From the NCBI GenBank assembly GCA_023439305.1, contig JAEXOO010000022.1:1-28225 (forward strand): 28,225 bases of DNA. Direction: 5' to 3'. Shown piece by piece: positions 1-8,562 of the stretch. Both the position numbers and the translations under genes were made by a program. The DNA is from Pseudomonadota bacterium (GTDB lineage Bacteria > Pseudomonadota > Gammaproteobacteria > Burkholderiales > Burkholderiaceae_B). The notes under the pieces were generated by a model that was given only the letters and a program-made list of their open reading frames with translations, was not told the origin of the DNA and made no database searches. Position 1 is the first letter of the stretch. Each line of letters starts with the position of its first letter.

Positions 1-383
1 CCGGCGCGGGCGACAGCCCGAGCCGCTCATTCATCCCCCTGCCGGGCAATGACAGACCCGCTCCCCAGGACTTCATCCAGTCCATCTGTTGGGACGAGCA
101 AGTGGCCATTTTTCTGCCGTTCAAACAGGCCCTGCTCGAAGCCCTGCCCGCCGTTCCCGAAGAAGAAATCATCTGGCGCTTTCACTTCATGCTGGGCGCC
201 ACCTCCTATGCCCTGATGGGCACGCAATCGCTGCGTCGGGCCCTGCGCCTGCCCCTGGACGGCGGGGCGGAGAACACCCAGCAGTTACAGGAACGCCTGA
301 TGAGCTTTCTGCTGGGCGGGCTGCGCGCACCCTTGCCTGCAACCTCGTCCGCCGAGCCCTGCGCTGGCGGCCCGCCTCCTTAA
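1..383 (+). CDS. TetR/AcrR-family regulator, C-terminal part (5' end outside window)
   Basis: The reading frame is open from the window edge (first full codon at 3) to TAA at 381-383, so only about 126 C-terminal residues are present and the DNA-binding helix-turn-helix lies upstream. The visible part is the ligand-binding half. The stretch around PEEEIIWRFHFMLGA (roughly residues 53-67 of the fragment) is typical of the C-terminal domain of TetR regulators found beside fatty-acid degradation genes. It ends 21 bp before fadE on the same strand, so it is probably the first gene of the fad operon and an autoregulating repressor relieved by an acyl-CoA or fatty acid; that role is inferred from position. 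A GTG at 102 could be called as a start, but the frame is coding well upstream of it. Confidence 0.75.
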   Translation, partial: GAGDSPSRSFIPLPGNDRPAPQDFIQSICWDEQVAIFLPFKQALLEALPAVPEEEIIWRFHFMLGATSYALMGTQSLRRALRLPLDGGAENTQQLQERLMSFLLGGLRAPLPATSSAEPCAGGPPP

Positions 384-404
384 CCTGAGCTAGCCGGAGT
401 CCCT

Positions 405-2753
405 ATGTTTCTGACCTTGCTGTTGACCCTGATCCTGCTTGGCTGCGCCTATGTCCTGAAAAACCGGGAACTGCGCATCAAATGGCTGAGCCGTCCTGTT
501 TACCAAGCCTTTTCCCGCGTGCTCCCCTCGATGTCCCAGACCGAGCGCGATGCCCTGGAGGCCGGCACGGTCTGGTGGGAAAGCGAGCTGTTTCGCGGCA
601 AACCGGACTGGGACATGCTGGGCTCCTACCCGGCTTACCAATTGACCCACGAAGAACGCCAATTTCTGGAAACCGAAGTGGAAGCCGTCTGCTCGATGGT
701 CGACGACTGGCAACTGAGCCAGGAAGATTTCGACCTGCCTCCGGCAGTCTGGGACTACCTGAAGCAGAACCGCTTCTTCAGCCTGATCATTCCCAAGGAA
801 TACGGCGGACGCGGCTTCTCGGCGCAGGCCCATTCAGCCGTCGTGGCCAAGCTGTCCACACGCAATTCGGCCCTGTCCGTGTCGGTCATGGTGCCCAATT
901 CTCTGGGCCCAGCCGAATTGCTGCTGCACTATGGCACCCCGGAACAAAAGCAGCATTACCTGCCTCGCCTGGCAGACGGGCGAGACATTCCTGCCTTCGC
1001 GCTGACCAGCCCCTGGGCGGGTTCGGACGCCGCCGCCATCCCCGATGTCGGCATTGTCTGCAAAGGCCAGTGGCAAGGCCAGGAAGTGCTGGGCATGAAA
1101 GTCACCTGGGACAAGCGCTACATCACCCTGGCTCCCGTGTGCACGCTGCTGGGCCTGGCATTTCGGCTGTACGATCCTGACGGCCTGCTGGGCGATGACA
1201 AGGACATCGGCATCACCTGCGCCCTGGTCCCCAGCGACCATCCCGGCGTGCAGACCGGCCGGCGCCACTTTCCGCTGAATGCCATGTTCATGAACGGGCC
1301 CACCCGCGGCAACGACGTCTTCATGCCGCTGGAGTTCATCATCGGCGGGCCGGCCATGGCCGGCCAGGGCTGGCGCATGCTGATGGAATGCCTGGCGGCG
1401 GGCCGCTCCATCTCGCTGCCGGCCTCGTTCACGGGCATGGCCAAACTGACCAGCCGCGCCGTGGGCGGCTACGCCGCCGTGCGCACCCAGTTCCGCAGCC
1501 CTATCAGCAAATTCGAAGGCGTGGAAGAAGCGCTCGCGCGCATTGCCGGCCACACCTATGCCATGGATGCCGCCCGCACCATGACCGCCGCCGCCGTGGA
1601 CCTGGGCGAGAAGCCGTCGGTCGTCTCGGCCATCGTCAAATACCACATTACCGAGCGTGGCCGCATCGTGGTCAACGACGGCATGGACGTGATCGGCGGC
1701 AAGGGCATCTGCCTGGGCCCGTCCAACTTCCTGGGCCGCGCCTACCAGCAACTGCCGGTGGGCATCACTGTCGAAGGCGCCAACATCCTGACGCGCAGCC
1801 TGATCATCTTCGGCCAAGGCGCCATACGCTGCCATCCCTACATCCTGGACGAAATGAAAGCCGCGCTGAGCACGGATCGCGAAGCCGGCCTGAACGCCTT
1901 CGACCGCGTATTCTGGGCGCACGTGCGCTACACCCTGGCCAATACAGGCCGCTCGCTCTGGCTGGGCCTGGGCGGCTGGCGCCTGTCGAGCGCGCCGCGC
2001 GGCTCCGCCAGCGCCCTGCACGCCTATTACCGGCAGGCCAACCGCTACAGCGCGGCCTTCGCCCTGCTGGCCGATGCCTCCATGCTGGTGCTGGGCGGCT
2101 CGCTGAAAATGCGCGAACGCCTCTCGTCGCGCCTGGGTGATGCGCTGTCGCAGCTCTACATGCTCAGCGCCGTGCTCAAGCGTTACCACGATGAAGGCCA
2201 GCAAACCGACGACGCCCCACTGGCGCATTGGGCAGCGCAAGATGCCTTGCAGCGCACCCAACTCGCACTGGACGGCGTGCTGCGCAACTTTCCCAACCGC
2301 CCCCTGGCCTGGATTCTGCGCGTGCTGGTCTTTCCCCTGGGCACCCGCCGCCTGGGACCGGACGACAAGCTGGACCACGCCGTGGCTACGCTCCTGACCC
2401 GCCCCGGTGCCACCCGCGACCGCCTGACCTACGACACCTATCTACCGCCTAACGAACACGAGCCCGTGGGCGCTATCGAGGCCGCCCTGCAGGCCTTGCT
2501 CAATACCCGCGACATCGACGCCAAGATCCGCCAGTTCGAAAAAAGCGGTCGATTGGACGCCGATCCCAAGGCCAATGTGCGCGACCTGGCGCTGGCCGTC
2601 TTCCAGGCCGGTGGCATCACCGTCCAGGAATACGATATGGTTGAGGTACGCAATGCCTTGCGGGACCGGGTGATCGCCGTCGATGACTTTCCCTTTGACC
2701 TGCGCCCGGAACCCGCCGCCCCCCGACCCGATGAACGAGGAAGCCAGCCATGA
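405..2753 (+). CDS. fadE: FadE-type acyl-CoA dehydrogenase
   Basis: Catalyses the first step of beta-oxidation, the FAD-dependent conversion of acyl-CoA to trans-2-enoyl-CoA. It has 782 residues, close to the roughly 814 of E. coli FadE and twice the size of ordinary acyl-CoA dehydrogenases. Residues 1-17 form a hydrophobic segment that probably anchors it to the inner membrane. The dehydrogenase core runs from about 75 to 470. The FadE signature VEGANILTRSLIIFGQGA is present, and its Glu457 aligns with the catalytic base of the family. The rest (about 480-770) matches the FadE-specific C-terminal extension (DUF1974 type). GGAG at 396-399 sits 5 bases before the ATG. The stop overlaps the start of the thiolase gene by 4 bases (ATGA), indicating translational coupling in a fadE-fadI-fadJ unit. 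Confidence 0.94.
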   Translation: MFLTLLLTLILLGCAYVLKNRELRIKWLSRPVYQAFSRVLPSMSQTERDALEAGTVWWESELFRGKPDWDMLGSYPAYQLTHEERQFLETEVEAVCSMVDDWQLSQEDFDLPPAVWDYLKQNRFFSLIIPKEYGGRGFSAQAHSAVVAKLSTRNSALSVSVMVPNSLGPAELLLHYGTPEQKQHYLPRLADGRDIPAFALTSPWAGSDAAAIPDVGIVCKGQWQGQEVLGMKVTWDKRYITLAPVCTLLGLAFRLYDPDGLLGDDKDIGITCALVPSDHPGVQTGRRHFPLNAMFMNGPTRGNDVFMPLEFIIGGPAMAGQGWRMLMECLAAGRSISLPASFTGMAKLTSRAVGGYAAVRTQFRSPISKFEGVEEALARIAGHTYAMDAARTMTAAAVDLGEKPSVVSAIVKYHITERGRIVVNDGMDVIGGKGICLGPSNFLGRAYQQLPVGITVEGANILTRSLIIFGQGAIRCHPYILDEMKAALSTDREAGLNAFDRVFWAHVRYTLANTGRSLWLGLGGWRLSSAPRGSASALHAYYRQANRYSAAFALLADASMLVLGGSLKMRERLSSRLGDALSQLYMLSAVLKRYHDEGQQTDDAPLAHWAAQDALQRTQLALDGVLRNFPNRPLAWILRVLVFPLGTRRLGPDDKLDHAVATLLTRPGATRDRLTYDTYLPPNEHEPVGAIEAALQALLNTRDIDAKIRQFEKSGRLDADPKANVRDLALAVFQAGGITVQEYDMVEVRNALRDRVIAVDDFPFDLRPEPAAPRPDERGSQP

Positions 2754-4045
2754 GTTTCAAGCCTGTCTACATCATCGATGGCGCGCGCAGTCCCTTCCTG
2801 AAAGCGCGCAATGCGCCCGGCCCGTTTTCGGCCGGCGACCTGGCCCTGCAGACCGGCCGCGAGCTGCTGCTGCGCCAACGCTTCACCGCTCCTGATTTAA
2901 GCGAGGTCATCCTGGGCTGCGCCGCACCCTCGGCCGACGAAACCAATATCGGCCGCGTGGTGGCGCTGCGCCTGGGCGCAGGCCATCGCGTGCCCGGCTG
3001 GACCGTGATGCGCAATTGCGCCTCGGGCATGCAGGCGCTGGACTCGGCCGTCATGTCCATCCAGACCGGCCGCTCCGATCTGGTGCTGGCCGGCGGCGTA
3101 GATGCGCTGTCGCGCGCGCCCGTGCTGCTCAGCGACGATATGGTGCGCTGGCTGGCGAGCTGGAGCAAGGCGCGCAGCCTGGGCGATCGCCTCAAGGCCC
3201 TGCGCAGCCTGCGGCCCGCTTACTTCAAACCCGTCATCGGCCTGCTCAAAGGCCTGACCGATCCCGTCGTGGGCCTGTCCATGGGACAGACCGCCGAGAA
3301 TCTGGCCCATCAGTTCGGCATCACCCGCCAGGACATGGACGCTTATGCCGCCCGCAGCCACCGCCTGGCCTTGCAGGCCCAGCAGGACGGCGCCTTTGAT
3401 GAAATCGTGCCCCTGACCGATACGCGCGGCACGATCCATCCGCAGGACGACGGCATGCGCGCCGACTCCACGCCCGACAAGCTGGCTACGCTGCGGCCGG
3501 TATTCGACCCACCCTGGGGCAACGTCACGGCCGGCAACAGCTCCCAGGTCACCGATGGAGCCGCGCTGCTCATCCTGGCCAGCGAAGCCGCCGTGCAGAA
3601 GCATCAGCTGACACCCATAGGCCGCATCATGGATGCCCAATGGGCCGGCCTGGATCCGGCCACCATGGGTCTGGGCCCGGTCTTTGCGGCCACGCCGATT
3701 CTGGAACGACAGCGCCTGGCCCTGAATGCACCCGACCTGTGGGAAATCAATGAAGCGTTTGCCGCGCAGGTACTGGCCTGCCGTGCCGCCTGGGATAACG
3801 CCGACTGGTGCCGGCAACATCTGGGCCGTGACGCGCTGGGCCTGCTGGATCTGGACCGGCTCAACGTGGACGGCGGCGCCATCGCCATCGGCCATCCGGT
3901 AGGCGCCTCCGGCGCCCGCATCGTGCTGCATTGCCTGAACGCGCTGCGTCGGCGCAATCTGCGCCTGGGAATGGCTGCCATCTGCATCGGCGGCGGCCAG
4001 GGCGGCGCCATGCTGATTGAATCGCTGCAAGGAGCCCAACCATGA
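2750..4045 (+). CDS. fadI: 3-ketoacyl-CoA thiolase (FadI/FadA family)
   Basis: Performs the last step of beta-oxidation, cleaving 3-ketoacyl-CoA with CoA to release acetyl-CoA. All thiolase catalytic elements are visible: nucleophilic Cys90 in NCASGMQALDS, His382 in AIGHPVGASGARI, and the acid/base Cys412 in CIGGGQGG near the C-terminus. At 431 residues it is nearer FadI (about 436) than FadA (about 387), hence the symbol, although the choice between the two rests on length and gene order only. It overlaps both neighbours by 4 bases (ATGA at each end), so it is probably made in fixed proportion to FadE and to the downstream hydratase/dehydrogenase, with which thiolases of this type form a trifunctional complex. 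Confidence 0.9.
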   Translation: MSFKPVYIIDGARSPFLKARNAPGPFSAGDLALQTGRELLLRQRFTAPDLSEVILGCAAPSADETNIGRVVALRLGAGHRVPGWTVMRNCASGMQALDSAVMSIQTGRSDLVLAGGVDALSRAPVLLSDDMVRWLASWSKARSLGDRLKALRSLRPAYFKPVIGLLKGLTDPVVGLSMGQTAENLAHQFGITRQDMDAYAARSHRLALQAQQDGAFDEIVPLTDTRGTIHPQDDGMRADSTPDKLATLRPVFDPPWGNVTAGNSSQVTDGAALLILASEAAVQKHQLTPIGRIMDAQWAGLDPATMGLGPVFAATPILERQRLALNAPDLWEINEAFAAQVLACRAAWDNADWCRQHLGRDALGLLDLDRLNVDGGAIAIGHPVGASGARIVLHCLNALRRRNLRLGMAAICIGGGQGGAMLIESLQGAQP

Positions 4046-5982
4046 ATCCCGTTGCTTCGCTCGAACTGCAGAACTTCACCCTGTACACAGATGAGCAGCA
4101 TATCGCCTGGCTGAAAATTGACTGTGCCGGCAGCGCCGTGAACCGCCTGTCGGCCGACGTGCTGCAGGAACTGGCGCGCGCCCTGGATTACCTGAACAAC
4201 CAGCCTCCCAACGGCCTGGTGATCTACTCCGGCAAGCCGGCCGGATTCATCGCGGGCGCGGACATTGACGAATTCGCGGAGCTGGACAATGCCGAAAAGG
4301 GACAGGCCCTGGTCACGCGCGGCTGGCGGCTGTTCAACAAGCTGGCCAAACTGCCCTATCCGACGCTGGCCCTCATCCAGGGCCACTGCCTGGGAGGCGG
4401 GCTGGAGCTGGCATTGGCCTGCCGCTATCGCCTGGTCGTGGACCAGCCCGACACGCGTCTGGCACTGCCCGAAGTCATGCTGGGCATCTTCCCCGGCTGG
4501 GGCGGCATGATGCGCCTGCCGCGCCTGATCGGTCCGGTCGCCGCCATGGACCTGATGCTCAGCGGCAAGACCGTGGATGCCCGCAAGGCCGTCAGCCTGG
4601 GCATGGCCGACGCACGCGTGCCCGAACGGCTGGCCATGCAGGCCGCCGCCCAGCATGTACTCAGTGGTAAATCCCCCCTCAAGGCGCGCGGCATCCCTGC
4701 CCTGCTCAACCAGAAATGGCTGCGTCCGCTGGTGGCACGACAAGTCAGCAAGCAGATCGATCGGCGCGACCCTTATCGCCACTACCTGGCGCCGCGCGCG
4801 ATCCTGGAAGTATGGGAGAAACACGACGGCAACGCGCTCAAGGCCCCCGAGCTGATAGAGCGCCTGACCCAATCGGATACGGCGCAAAATCTGCTGCGCG
4901 TATTCCATCTGCAGGAACGCCTTAAAAGCATAGGCAAGCGCACGGCCCATCCGGACATCGCCCATCTGCATATCGTGGGGGCCGGCGTCATGGGCGGGGA
5001 TATCGCCGCCCTGTGCGCGCTCAAAGGCCTGACCGTCACCTTGCAAGATCAAGATCGCGCGCGCATCGCCCAGGCCCAGGGGCGCGCCGCCACCTTGTTC
5101 CAGCGCCGCCTGAAAGACCGGCGCCTGGTACAGGCCGCCCTGGATCGCCTTATCCCGGACCCCGACGGCCACGGCGCGGTCCGCGCCGACATCGTGCTGG
5201 AAGCCATCTTCGAAAATGCCCAGGCCAAACGCGCCCTGTATGCCCAACTGGAACCCCAGCTCAAGCCCGGCGCCTTCCTGGCCACCAACACCTCCAGCCT
5301 GTCTCTGACCGAGCTGGGTCATAGCCTGCTGCAGCCGGACCGCCTGGTAGGCATCCACTTTTTCAATCCTGTCGCCCGCATGCCGCTGGTCGAAGTCGTG
5401 GAAAGCGCCCACCTGGCCCCGGATGTACGCAGCGCCGCCTATGCCTTTGTGAACCAGATCGGCAAGCTGCCTTTGCCGGTGCAGGACAACCCGGGGTTTC
5501 TGGTCAATGCCGTACTGGCCCCTTACATGCTGGAAGCCATGCGCTGCGTGGACGAGGGCCTGGAGCCCGCCACGGTGGACAAAGCCATGGTGCAGTTCGG
5601 CATGCCCATGGGGCCATTGGAACTGGCCGATACCGTGGGGCTGGATATCGCCCGCGATGCGGGCGCGCAGCTCAGCAGCGACGCCGCGCTGCCGGCCTGC
5701 CTGAAACAGCGCCTGGATCGCCAGGAACTGGGCCGCAAGACAGGCCAAGGCTTCTATACCTGGAAAGACGGCAAGGCCCAAAAGCCGGAAGCCGGCGCCG
5801 TGCCGGCGGGCCTGGCCGAGAGGCTGATACAGCCGCTCATCGCCAAGACTCGAGAACAAGTGCATATCGGCGTAGTCAGCGACGAGGACCTGGCCGATGC
5901 CGGCGTCATCTTCGGCACAGGCTTTGCACCTTTCCGGGGCGGGCCCCTGCATTACAAAGCGGCACGCAAACAACACTCCTAG
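4042..5982 (+). CDS. fadJ: Bifunctional enoyl-CoA hydratase / 3-hydroxyacyl-CoA dehydrogenase (FadJ/FadB family)
   Basis: Carries out the two middle steps of beta-oxidation: hydration of enoyl-CoA and NAD-dependent oxidation of 3-hydroxyacyl-CoA. Residues 1-200 are the crotonase-fold hydratase, with oxyanion-loop sequence GHCLGGGLELALA and the two catalytic glutamates at 122 and 144. A NAD-binding Rossmann fold starts at about 310 (GAGVMGG; Ala314 is the first residue after IVG). The dehydrogenase catalytic histidine is His439 in GIHFFNPV, followed by DNPGFLVNAVLAPY. At 646 residues it is shorter than E. coli FadJ/FadB (about 714-729). The second C-terminal dehydrogenase repeat is cut short just after the conserved FAPFRGG. 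Its ATG overlaps the thiolase stop by 4 bases. The symbol is chosen to match fadI; FadB is not excluded. Confidence 0.9.
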   Translation: MNPVASLELQNFTLYTDEQHIAWLKIDCAGSAVNRLSADVLQELARALDYLNNQPPNGLVIYSGKPAGFIAGADIDEFAELDNAEKGQALVTRGWRLFNKLAKLPYPTLALIQGHCLGGGLELALACRYRLVVDQPDTRLALPEVMLGIFPGWGGMMRLPRLIGPVAAMDLMLSGKTVDARKAVSLGMADARVPERLAMQAAAQHVLSGKSPLKARGIPALLNQKWLRPLVARQVSKQIDRRDPYRHYLAPRAILEVWEKHDGNALKAPELIERLTQSDTAQNLLRVFHLQERLKSIGKRTAHPDIAHLHIVGAGVMGGDIAALCALKGLTVTLQDQDRARIAQAQGRAATLFQRRLKDRRLVQAALDRLIPDPDGHGAVRADIVLEAIFENAQAKRALYAQLEPQLKPGAFLATNTSSLSLTELGHSLLQPDRLVGIHFFNPVARMPLVEVVESAHLAPDVRSAAYAFVNQIGKLPLPVQDNPGFLVNAVLAPYMLEAMRCVDEGLEPATVDKAMVQFGMPMGPLELADTVGLDIARDAGAQLSSDAALPACLKQRLDRQELGRKTGQGFYTWKDGKAQKPEAGAVPAGLAERLIQPLIAKTREQVHIGVVSDEDLADAGVIFGTGFAPFRGGPLHYKAARKQHS

Positions 5983-6013
5983 CACGGATTGGCACAAGTA
6001 CCTATACGCCAAA

Positions 6014-6072
6014 CGGCCGAGGTCATGCACCATAGAAAAACAAACGAGCGTTTTAAAACATGACCTCGGCCG
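6014..6072. repeat. 14-bp perfect inverted repeat before fadL
   Basis: CGGCCGAGGTCATG at 6014-6027 is repeated exactly in reverse complement at 6059-6072, separated by 31 AT-richer bases that include TTTTAAAA. It occupies the 124-bp gap between fadJ and the FadL-type gene, the longest gap in the fad cluster. No T-run follows the right arm, so a classical terminator is unlikely. It could be a pair of operator half-sites 45 bp apart, or a hairpin in the mRNA that protects or separates the upstream and downstream parts of the operon transcript. The repeat is directly seen; its function is inferred. Confidence 0.6.
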
Positions 6073-6106
6073 CTGCCACAAGCAGCCCACAACGTGGAGA
6101 AGACAC

Positions 6107-7420
6107 ATGAAAAAGACGGTTGTTGCTTTACGAACAATCCCCGCCCTGCTCATGGCGCTGGGTGCCAGCCAAGCCCATGGAGCCGGCTTCAACCTGCTGG
6201 AACAGAACGCCAGCGGCCTGGGAAACGCCTACGCAGGCTCGGCAGCCATCGCCGATAACGCCAGCACGATTTACTTCAACCCGGCCGGCATGGCCTTGCT
6301 GCCGGGCGGCAACTTCTCGGCCGGCCTGAACGCCATCAAGCCGTCATTCAAGTTCTCGGACGACGGCAGCACGTTGCCCCTGGGCGTCACCGGGGGCTCG
6401 CCTCGCGCCGCCACCGGTGGCGAAGGCGGAGATGCCGGCAAGTGGGCCGCCGTTCCCAATATCTATCTGTCGTACCAGCTCGCCCCGCAATGGTGGGTGG
6501 GCCTGGGAGTCGGCGCCCCCTTCGGACTGACGACGGAATACGAAGAAGGCTGGATGGGCCGCTACCACTCCGAAAAATTCGCCATCGAAACCATCAACGT
6601 CAATCCGTCGGTGGCCTACAAAGTCAACGACCAGTTATCTCTGGGCCTGGGCGTGAACTGGATGCACATCGATGCCGACTATCGCCTGGCCACGCCTGCC
6701 GCCTTCCATCCCGTGCTCGGCCCGCTGGACATGGACACCCGCGTCAAAATGAAAGGCGACGCCTGGGGCTGGAATGCTGGCATTCTGTACCAGGCCACGC
6801 CCAGCACCCGCCTGGGCCTGTCCTACCGCTCGCAGGTCAAGATCACGCCGGACGGCACGACCAAGCTGCGCAATCGCAACATCCCCGCCGGCATACCCGC
6901 CCCCGACATCAACTGGGACGCCGAAGCCACCATCAAGCTGCCCGACACGGCCATTTTCAGTGTCGTGCACGACCTGAACACCCGCTGGCAACTGCTTGCC
7001 GACGTGTCCTGGACCGGGTGGAGCAGCATCCCGCGCCTGGAAATCGAAAACAGCGGCCCCGGCGCCCAGAATGCCGATCTGGAACTGAAATTCAAGGATG
7101 CCTGGCGAGTGGCGCTGGGCGCGAATTACCACTACAACGAACAATGGACGCTCAAGGGCGGCGTGGCCTGGGACCAGTCCCCTGTGCGGGACGACAACTA
7201 CCGCCCCACCTCGCTGCCCGATAGCGACCGTTACTGGGTGTCCATCGGCGCGCAATTCCGCCCCAGCAAGAATGCCACCTGGGACTTCGGCTACACCCAT
7301 CTGTTCCTGAAGAACACCGACATCAACAACGATTCGGATCTGGCCAAGCGCGGCCTGGTGCGCGGCACCTACAAGAACAGCGGCGACATCCTGGGCGTGC
7401 AGTTCAGCTACCGCTTCTAA
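6107..7420 (+). CDS. fadL: FadL-type outer-membrane long-chain fatty-acid transporter (OMPP1 family)
   Basis: Forms a monomeric beta-barrel that lets long-chain fatty acids or other hydrophobic compounds cross the outer membrane. The product from ATG 6107 has 437 residues. It starts with a signal peptide (MKKTVVALRTIP..., cleaved around residue 25, before AGFNLLEQ). The mature N-terminus has the family pattern AGF-x-L followed by GLGNAYAG, AIADNAS and YFNPAGM, which form the hatch and NPA region. The chain ends in an aromatic residue (QFSYRF), as outer-membrane barrels do. A longer frame opens at 5897, but that would place the signal peptide inside the protein and overlap fadJ; GGAGA at 6095-6099 supports 6107. 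It is co-oriented with the beta-oxidation genes. Substrate range beyond fatty acids (for example alkanes or aromatics) cannot be told from sequence. Confidence 0.88.
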   Translation: MKKTVVALRTIPALLMALGASQAHGAGFNLLEQNASGLGNAYAGSAAIADNASTIYFNPAGMALLPGGNFSAGLNAIKPSFKFSDDGSTLPLGVTGGSPRAATGGEGGDAGKWAAVPNIYLSYQLAPQWWVGLGVGAPFGLTTEYEEGWMGRYHSEKFAIETINVNPSVAYKVNDQLSLGLGVNWMHIDADYRLATPAAFHPVLGPLDMDTRVKMKGDAWGWNAGILYQATPSTRLGLSYRSQVKITPDGTTKLRNRNIPAGIPAPDINWDAEATIKLPDTAIFSVVHDLNTRWQLLADVSWTGWSSIPRLEIENSGPGAQNADLELKFKDAWRVALGANYHYNEQWTLKGGVAWDQSPVRDDNYRPTSLPDSDRYWVSIGAQFRPSKNATWDFGYTHLFLKNTDINNDSDLAKRGLVRGTYKNSGDILGVQFSYRF

Positions 7421-7429
7421 GGAACCGTC

Positions 7430-7948
7430 ATGGCCCGCAGCCGCCGCATGGAACTGCTTGCACGCCTGCCACCGCGCTGGCGCGCGCGCATGCTGCAACT
7501 GGGCTTCAACTGGCACCCCGCCTTCCGGGCCACCGGCGGGCGGGTCCAACAAGTCTCTAGCGATCTACAACATATCGTGGTGCGATTGCCCCTGCGCCGG
7601 CGCACCCGCAACATTGTCGGCTCGCTTTATGGCGGTTTTCTGTTTGCCATCACGGACGGCGTGCATGCCGCCATGCTCATGGCGGGTCTGAATCGCCGCG
7701 TCGTGGTCTGGGACAAGGCGGCGCAGATCCGTTACCGGCGTCCCGGCTACCAGACACTGTATGCCGACTTCCAGATCAGCCCCCAAGAGCTGGACGAGAT
7801 ACACCGCCGGCTGGATCATCACCACGAAACCGAGGCCACCTTCACGGTCGAGCTCAAAGACCCGCAAGGCCAGATCTACACCATTGTGGAACGCACGCTG
7901 TACATCGCGGACGCCGACTTCTACCGGCAGAAATCAACATCACGCTGA
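7430..7948 (+). CDS. Hot-dog fold thioesterase-like protein (DUF4442/PaaI type)
   Basis: A 172-residue cytoplasmic protein. The stretch GSLYGGFLFAITDGVHAAML (about residues 64-83) is the hydrophobic central helix of the hot-dog fold, and VVWDKAAQIRYRRPG (about 90-104) is the following strand region, as in the DUF4442 branch of acyl-CoA thioesterase-like proteins. It would hydrolyse acyl-CoAs to free acid and CoA, possibly rescuing CoA from dead-end intermediates; this is inferred from fold and from its place in the fad operon. AAGGA at 7419-7423 precedes the ATG and the gene starts 9 bases after the fadL stop, so the two are co-transcribed. The exact substrate is unknown, and some members of the family have no proven activity. 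Confidence 0.75.
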   Translation: MARSRRMELLARLPPRWRARMLQLGFNWHPAFRATGGRVQQVSSDLQHIVVRLPLRRRTRNIVGSLYGGFLFAITDGVHAAMLMAGLNRRVVVWDKAAQIRYRRPGYQTLYADFQISPQELDEIHRRLDHHHETEATFTVELKDPQGQIYTIVERTLYIADADFYRQKSTSR

Positions 7949-7968
7949 CTCCCCAGGAGGACCGCTAC

Positions 7969-8541
7969 ATGTTCACCCATCGCTGTGCCGCCTTCGCTAT
8001 TGCCCTGATCCTGAGCCTGCCCGCCGCCCAGGCCGAAACCATTGCCGGCGTGACAGTGCCCGACACCGCCGTCGTAGACCAGCAAACCCTCACCCTCAAC
8101 GGCGCCGGCCTGCGCAAGAAAGTCGTCTTCGACGTCTACGTAGCGGCCTTATACACCACCGCCCGCAGTCAGGACGCGGACCAGATCATCCATGACAGCC
8201 AGCCGCGCCAGATGCGCCTGACGCTCAAGCGCAACCTGGACGCCCAGACCTTGATCGACGCCCTGAAAGAAGGCGTGCACAACAACCTGAACGAGCAGGA
8301 AACCCAGGAACTGGCCCCCATGCTGGGTCAATTCGAAGACCGCATGCGCTCAGTCGGCGAAGCCAAGGAAGGCGACCTGGTGCAACTGGACCTGGACACC
8401 CAAGGCGTGCAGATCGTCTTCAACCAGAAAAAACTGGGACGCATCAGCCATCCCGACCTGGCTCCGGCGCTGCTCAAGATATGGCTGGGGCCAAAACCAG
8501 CCCAGGAATCGCTCAAGAAAGCCCTGTTGGGCCTGTCCTAG
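7969..8541 (+). CDS. Secreted chalcone-isomerase-like protein
   Basis: A 190-residue protein with a clear signal peptide (residues 1-23, ending AAQA before ETIAG), so it should be periplasmic or lipid-facing. The mature part fits the bacterial chalcone isomerase-like family (Chalcone_3 type): a start like VTVPDTAVVD, then LNGAGLRKKVVFDVYVAALY, an RQMRLTLKRNLD strand and a C-terminal WLGPKPAQESLKKALLG helix. Bacterial members are not known to isomerise flavonoids. Plant proteins with the same fold include fatty-acid-binding proteins. Lying between the thioesterase and fadD genes, with a near-perfect AGGAGG at 7955-7960, it may bind fatty acids in the periplasm; that function is inference. Confidence 0.8.
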   Translation: MFTHRCAAFAIALILSLPAAQAETIAGVTVPDTAVVDQQTLTLNGAGLRKKVVFDVYVAALYTTARSQDADQIIHDSQPRQMRLTLKRNLDAQTLIDALKEGVHNNLNEQETQELAPMLGQFEDRMRSVGEAKEGDLVQLDLDTQGVQIVFNQKKLGRISHPDLAPALLKIWLGPKPAQESLKKALLGLS

Positions 8542-8562
8542 TACATCTTACGGGAGCACGCC

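Noticed and set aside
834..2378. Minus-strand open frame opposite fadE
   Set aside because: Same reason: composition-driven antisense frame of a well-supported gene.
5897..6106. Longer start for the FadL-type gene
   Set aside because: It would put the signal peptide in the interior and overlap fadJ; ATG 6107 has a good ribosome site and begins the signal peptide.
3604..6192. Long minus-strand open frame opposite fadI and fadJ
   Set aside because: Antisense shadow of two genes with intact catalytic motifs; the product has no recognisable domain and no ribosome site was found.
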